DNA of 39,280 bases from Treponema sp. (lineage in GTDB: Bacteria; Spirochaetota; Spirochaetia; Treponematales; Treponemataceae): positions 1 through 39,280 of the forward strand of contig JAFZWX010000158.1 in assembly GCA_017617145.1 (NCBI GenBank), read 5' to 3'. The translations under genes and the position numbers were made by a program. Shown piece by piece: positions 39,043-39,280 of this stretch (the stretch's first letter is position 1; each line of letters begins with the position of its first letter). The notes under the pieces were generated by a model. The model did no database searches. It was not told the DNA's origin and worked only from the letters and a program-made list of their open reading frames with translations.

Positions 39043-39171
39043 ATGATTAGAAAGAAAAAAACTAAGAAAGAAGGAGGGGAAGGCCTTCCCCTCGCTGCAG
39101 CCCGCAAACGGTCTTCCGCTACCCCTTCGCCTAGGGGCTCTGGAACATTGCAAAGTCAAGTGCAACAATAG
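39043..39171 (+). CDS. possible small basic protein reading into a GC-rich repeat
   Basis: ATG at 39043 with GAGG 6 bp upstream opens a 42-codon frame, MIRKKKTKKEGGEGLPLAAA onward, running through the GC-rich palindromic segment into the IS30 end. The composition suggests a chance frame across a dispersed repeat, and it overlaps the transposase end on the other strand. Low confidence as a gene. Confidence 0.2.
   Translation: MIRKKKTKKEGGEGLPLAAARKRSSATPSPRGSGTLQSQVQQ
39074..39093. repeat. 20-bp perfect palindrome in a GC-rich intergenic element
   Basis: GAGGGGAAGG is followed directly by its reverse complement CCTTCCCCTC. The following 50 bases stay GC rich and include CCCC...GGGG pairing near 39122-39137. 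It lies 40 bp after the helicase stop and could act as a REP-like element or a transcript end, but no T-run follows. Confidence 0.6.
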
Positions 39172-39280
39172 ACTTCATGTGGTGACTTCAACCCCAAACA
39201 TTTTCTAGGACGGTTATTTAGAAGAGAAACCACAGTTTCTAAATAGCCGTCATCCAAATTTCTAAAGTCCATTCCTCTTG
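39156..39280 (-). mobile_element. IS30-family transposase, C-terminal end (runs off the window)
   Basis: The last 40 codons of a transposase read from the window edge to TGA at 39158-39156: RGMDFRNLDDGYLETVVSLL, then NNRPRKCLGLKSPHEVYCCT. The NNRPRKCLGxKxPxEV signature is diagnostic of the IS30 family, following the DDE core. The start lies outside the window. The bases around the stop, GCAAAGTCAAGTGCAACA (39150-39167), resemble an IS30 terminal inverted repeat, so the element probably ends near 39145. The insertion borders the GC-rich repeat after the helicase gene. Confidence 0.85.

Noticed and set aside
39209..39251. 15-bp inverted repeat resembling a terminator
   Set aside because: It falls inside the IS30 transposase coding frame, and no T-run follows.

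Overview
The window looks like accessory chromosome from a low-GC spirochaete, most likely a gut or rumen Treponema. The support is indirect: loose spirochaete-type lipoboxes, LPP20- and CsgG-type envelope proteins beside a BspA-like leucine-rich-repeat lipoprotein with Listeria-Bacteroides repeats, and an IS30-family transposase end. There is no rRNA, tRNA or CRISPR array, and no gene-free stretch longer than 300 bases. The longest gaps are 22087-22337 (a structured RNA and a tandem repeat) and 15244-15472 (a double promoter).

Layout. 1-2.3 kb: a DEDDh exonuclease, a lipoprotein and a PemK/MazF-type toxin-antitoxin pair. 2.3-7.2 kb (minus strand): a four-gene envelope operon. 7.2-9.4 kb: an ankyrin protein divergent from WYL regulator 1. 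9.4-12.2 kb: an AT-rich pair, a sigma-region-1.1-like protein and a DUF262-HNH nuclease. 12.2-14.2 kb: Sel1 protein, ADP-ribosylglycohydrolase, GNAT. 14.2-19.0 kb: three small envelope proteins, a membrane/LRR protein ending in a WYL-type HTH, a stand-alone FlhA-like membrane domain, WYL regulator 2 and an overlooked 29-residue membrane peptide. 19.1-23.0 kb: a second copy of the exonuclease, WYL regulator 3, two Abi/HEPN proteins and a structured RNA. 23.1-26.5 kb: EEP nuclease, three unknown genes, a metallophosphoesterase. 26.5-39.0 kb: AAA+ ATPase, a second FlhA-like protein, VapBC, an AddAB-like helicase-nuclease pair, a decayed VapC and an SF2 helicase. 39.1-39.3 kb: the end of an IS30 element.

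Regulation is the main result. Three palindromic operator classes occur in the intergenic regions, each clustered around one of the three WYL regulators: class 1 ATTCCCGTGnnnTGGGAAT, class 2 GTGYCAnnnnnTGRCAC, class 3 TATCAnnnnnTGATAG. At twelve promoters the operator ends exactly 10 bp upstream of a -10 box (counting the conserved G of TGATAG as part of class 3), and I see no convincing -35 box. The palindrome is centred near -31. This resembles the PafBC-dependent RecA-NDp promoters of mycobacteria, where a WYL-protein site replaces the -35 box. At the regulators' own genes the geometry differs: inside the -35 box, downstream of the start point, or about one helical turn further out. That suggests autorepression combined with activation of targets.

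Reading the window as three WYL regulons: class 1 covers envelope lipoproteins, the ankyrin protein and an ADP-ribosylglycohydrolase; class 2 covers small envelope proteins, the membrane/HTH protein, an FlhA-like protein and the micropeptide; class 3 covers exonuclease, Abi protein, AAA+ ATPase, FlhA-like protein, AddAB-like pair and SF2 helicase. The class 3 set looks like a DNA-damage or anti-phage response; that functional reading is inference. All family assignments are by eye, without database searches.
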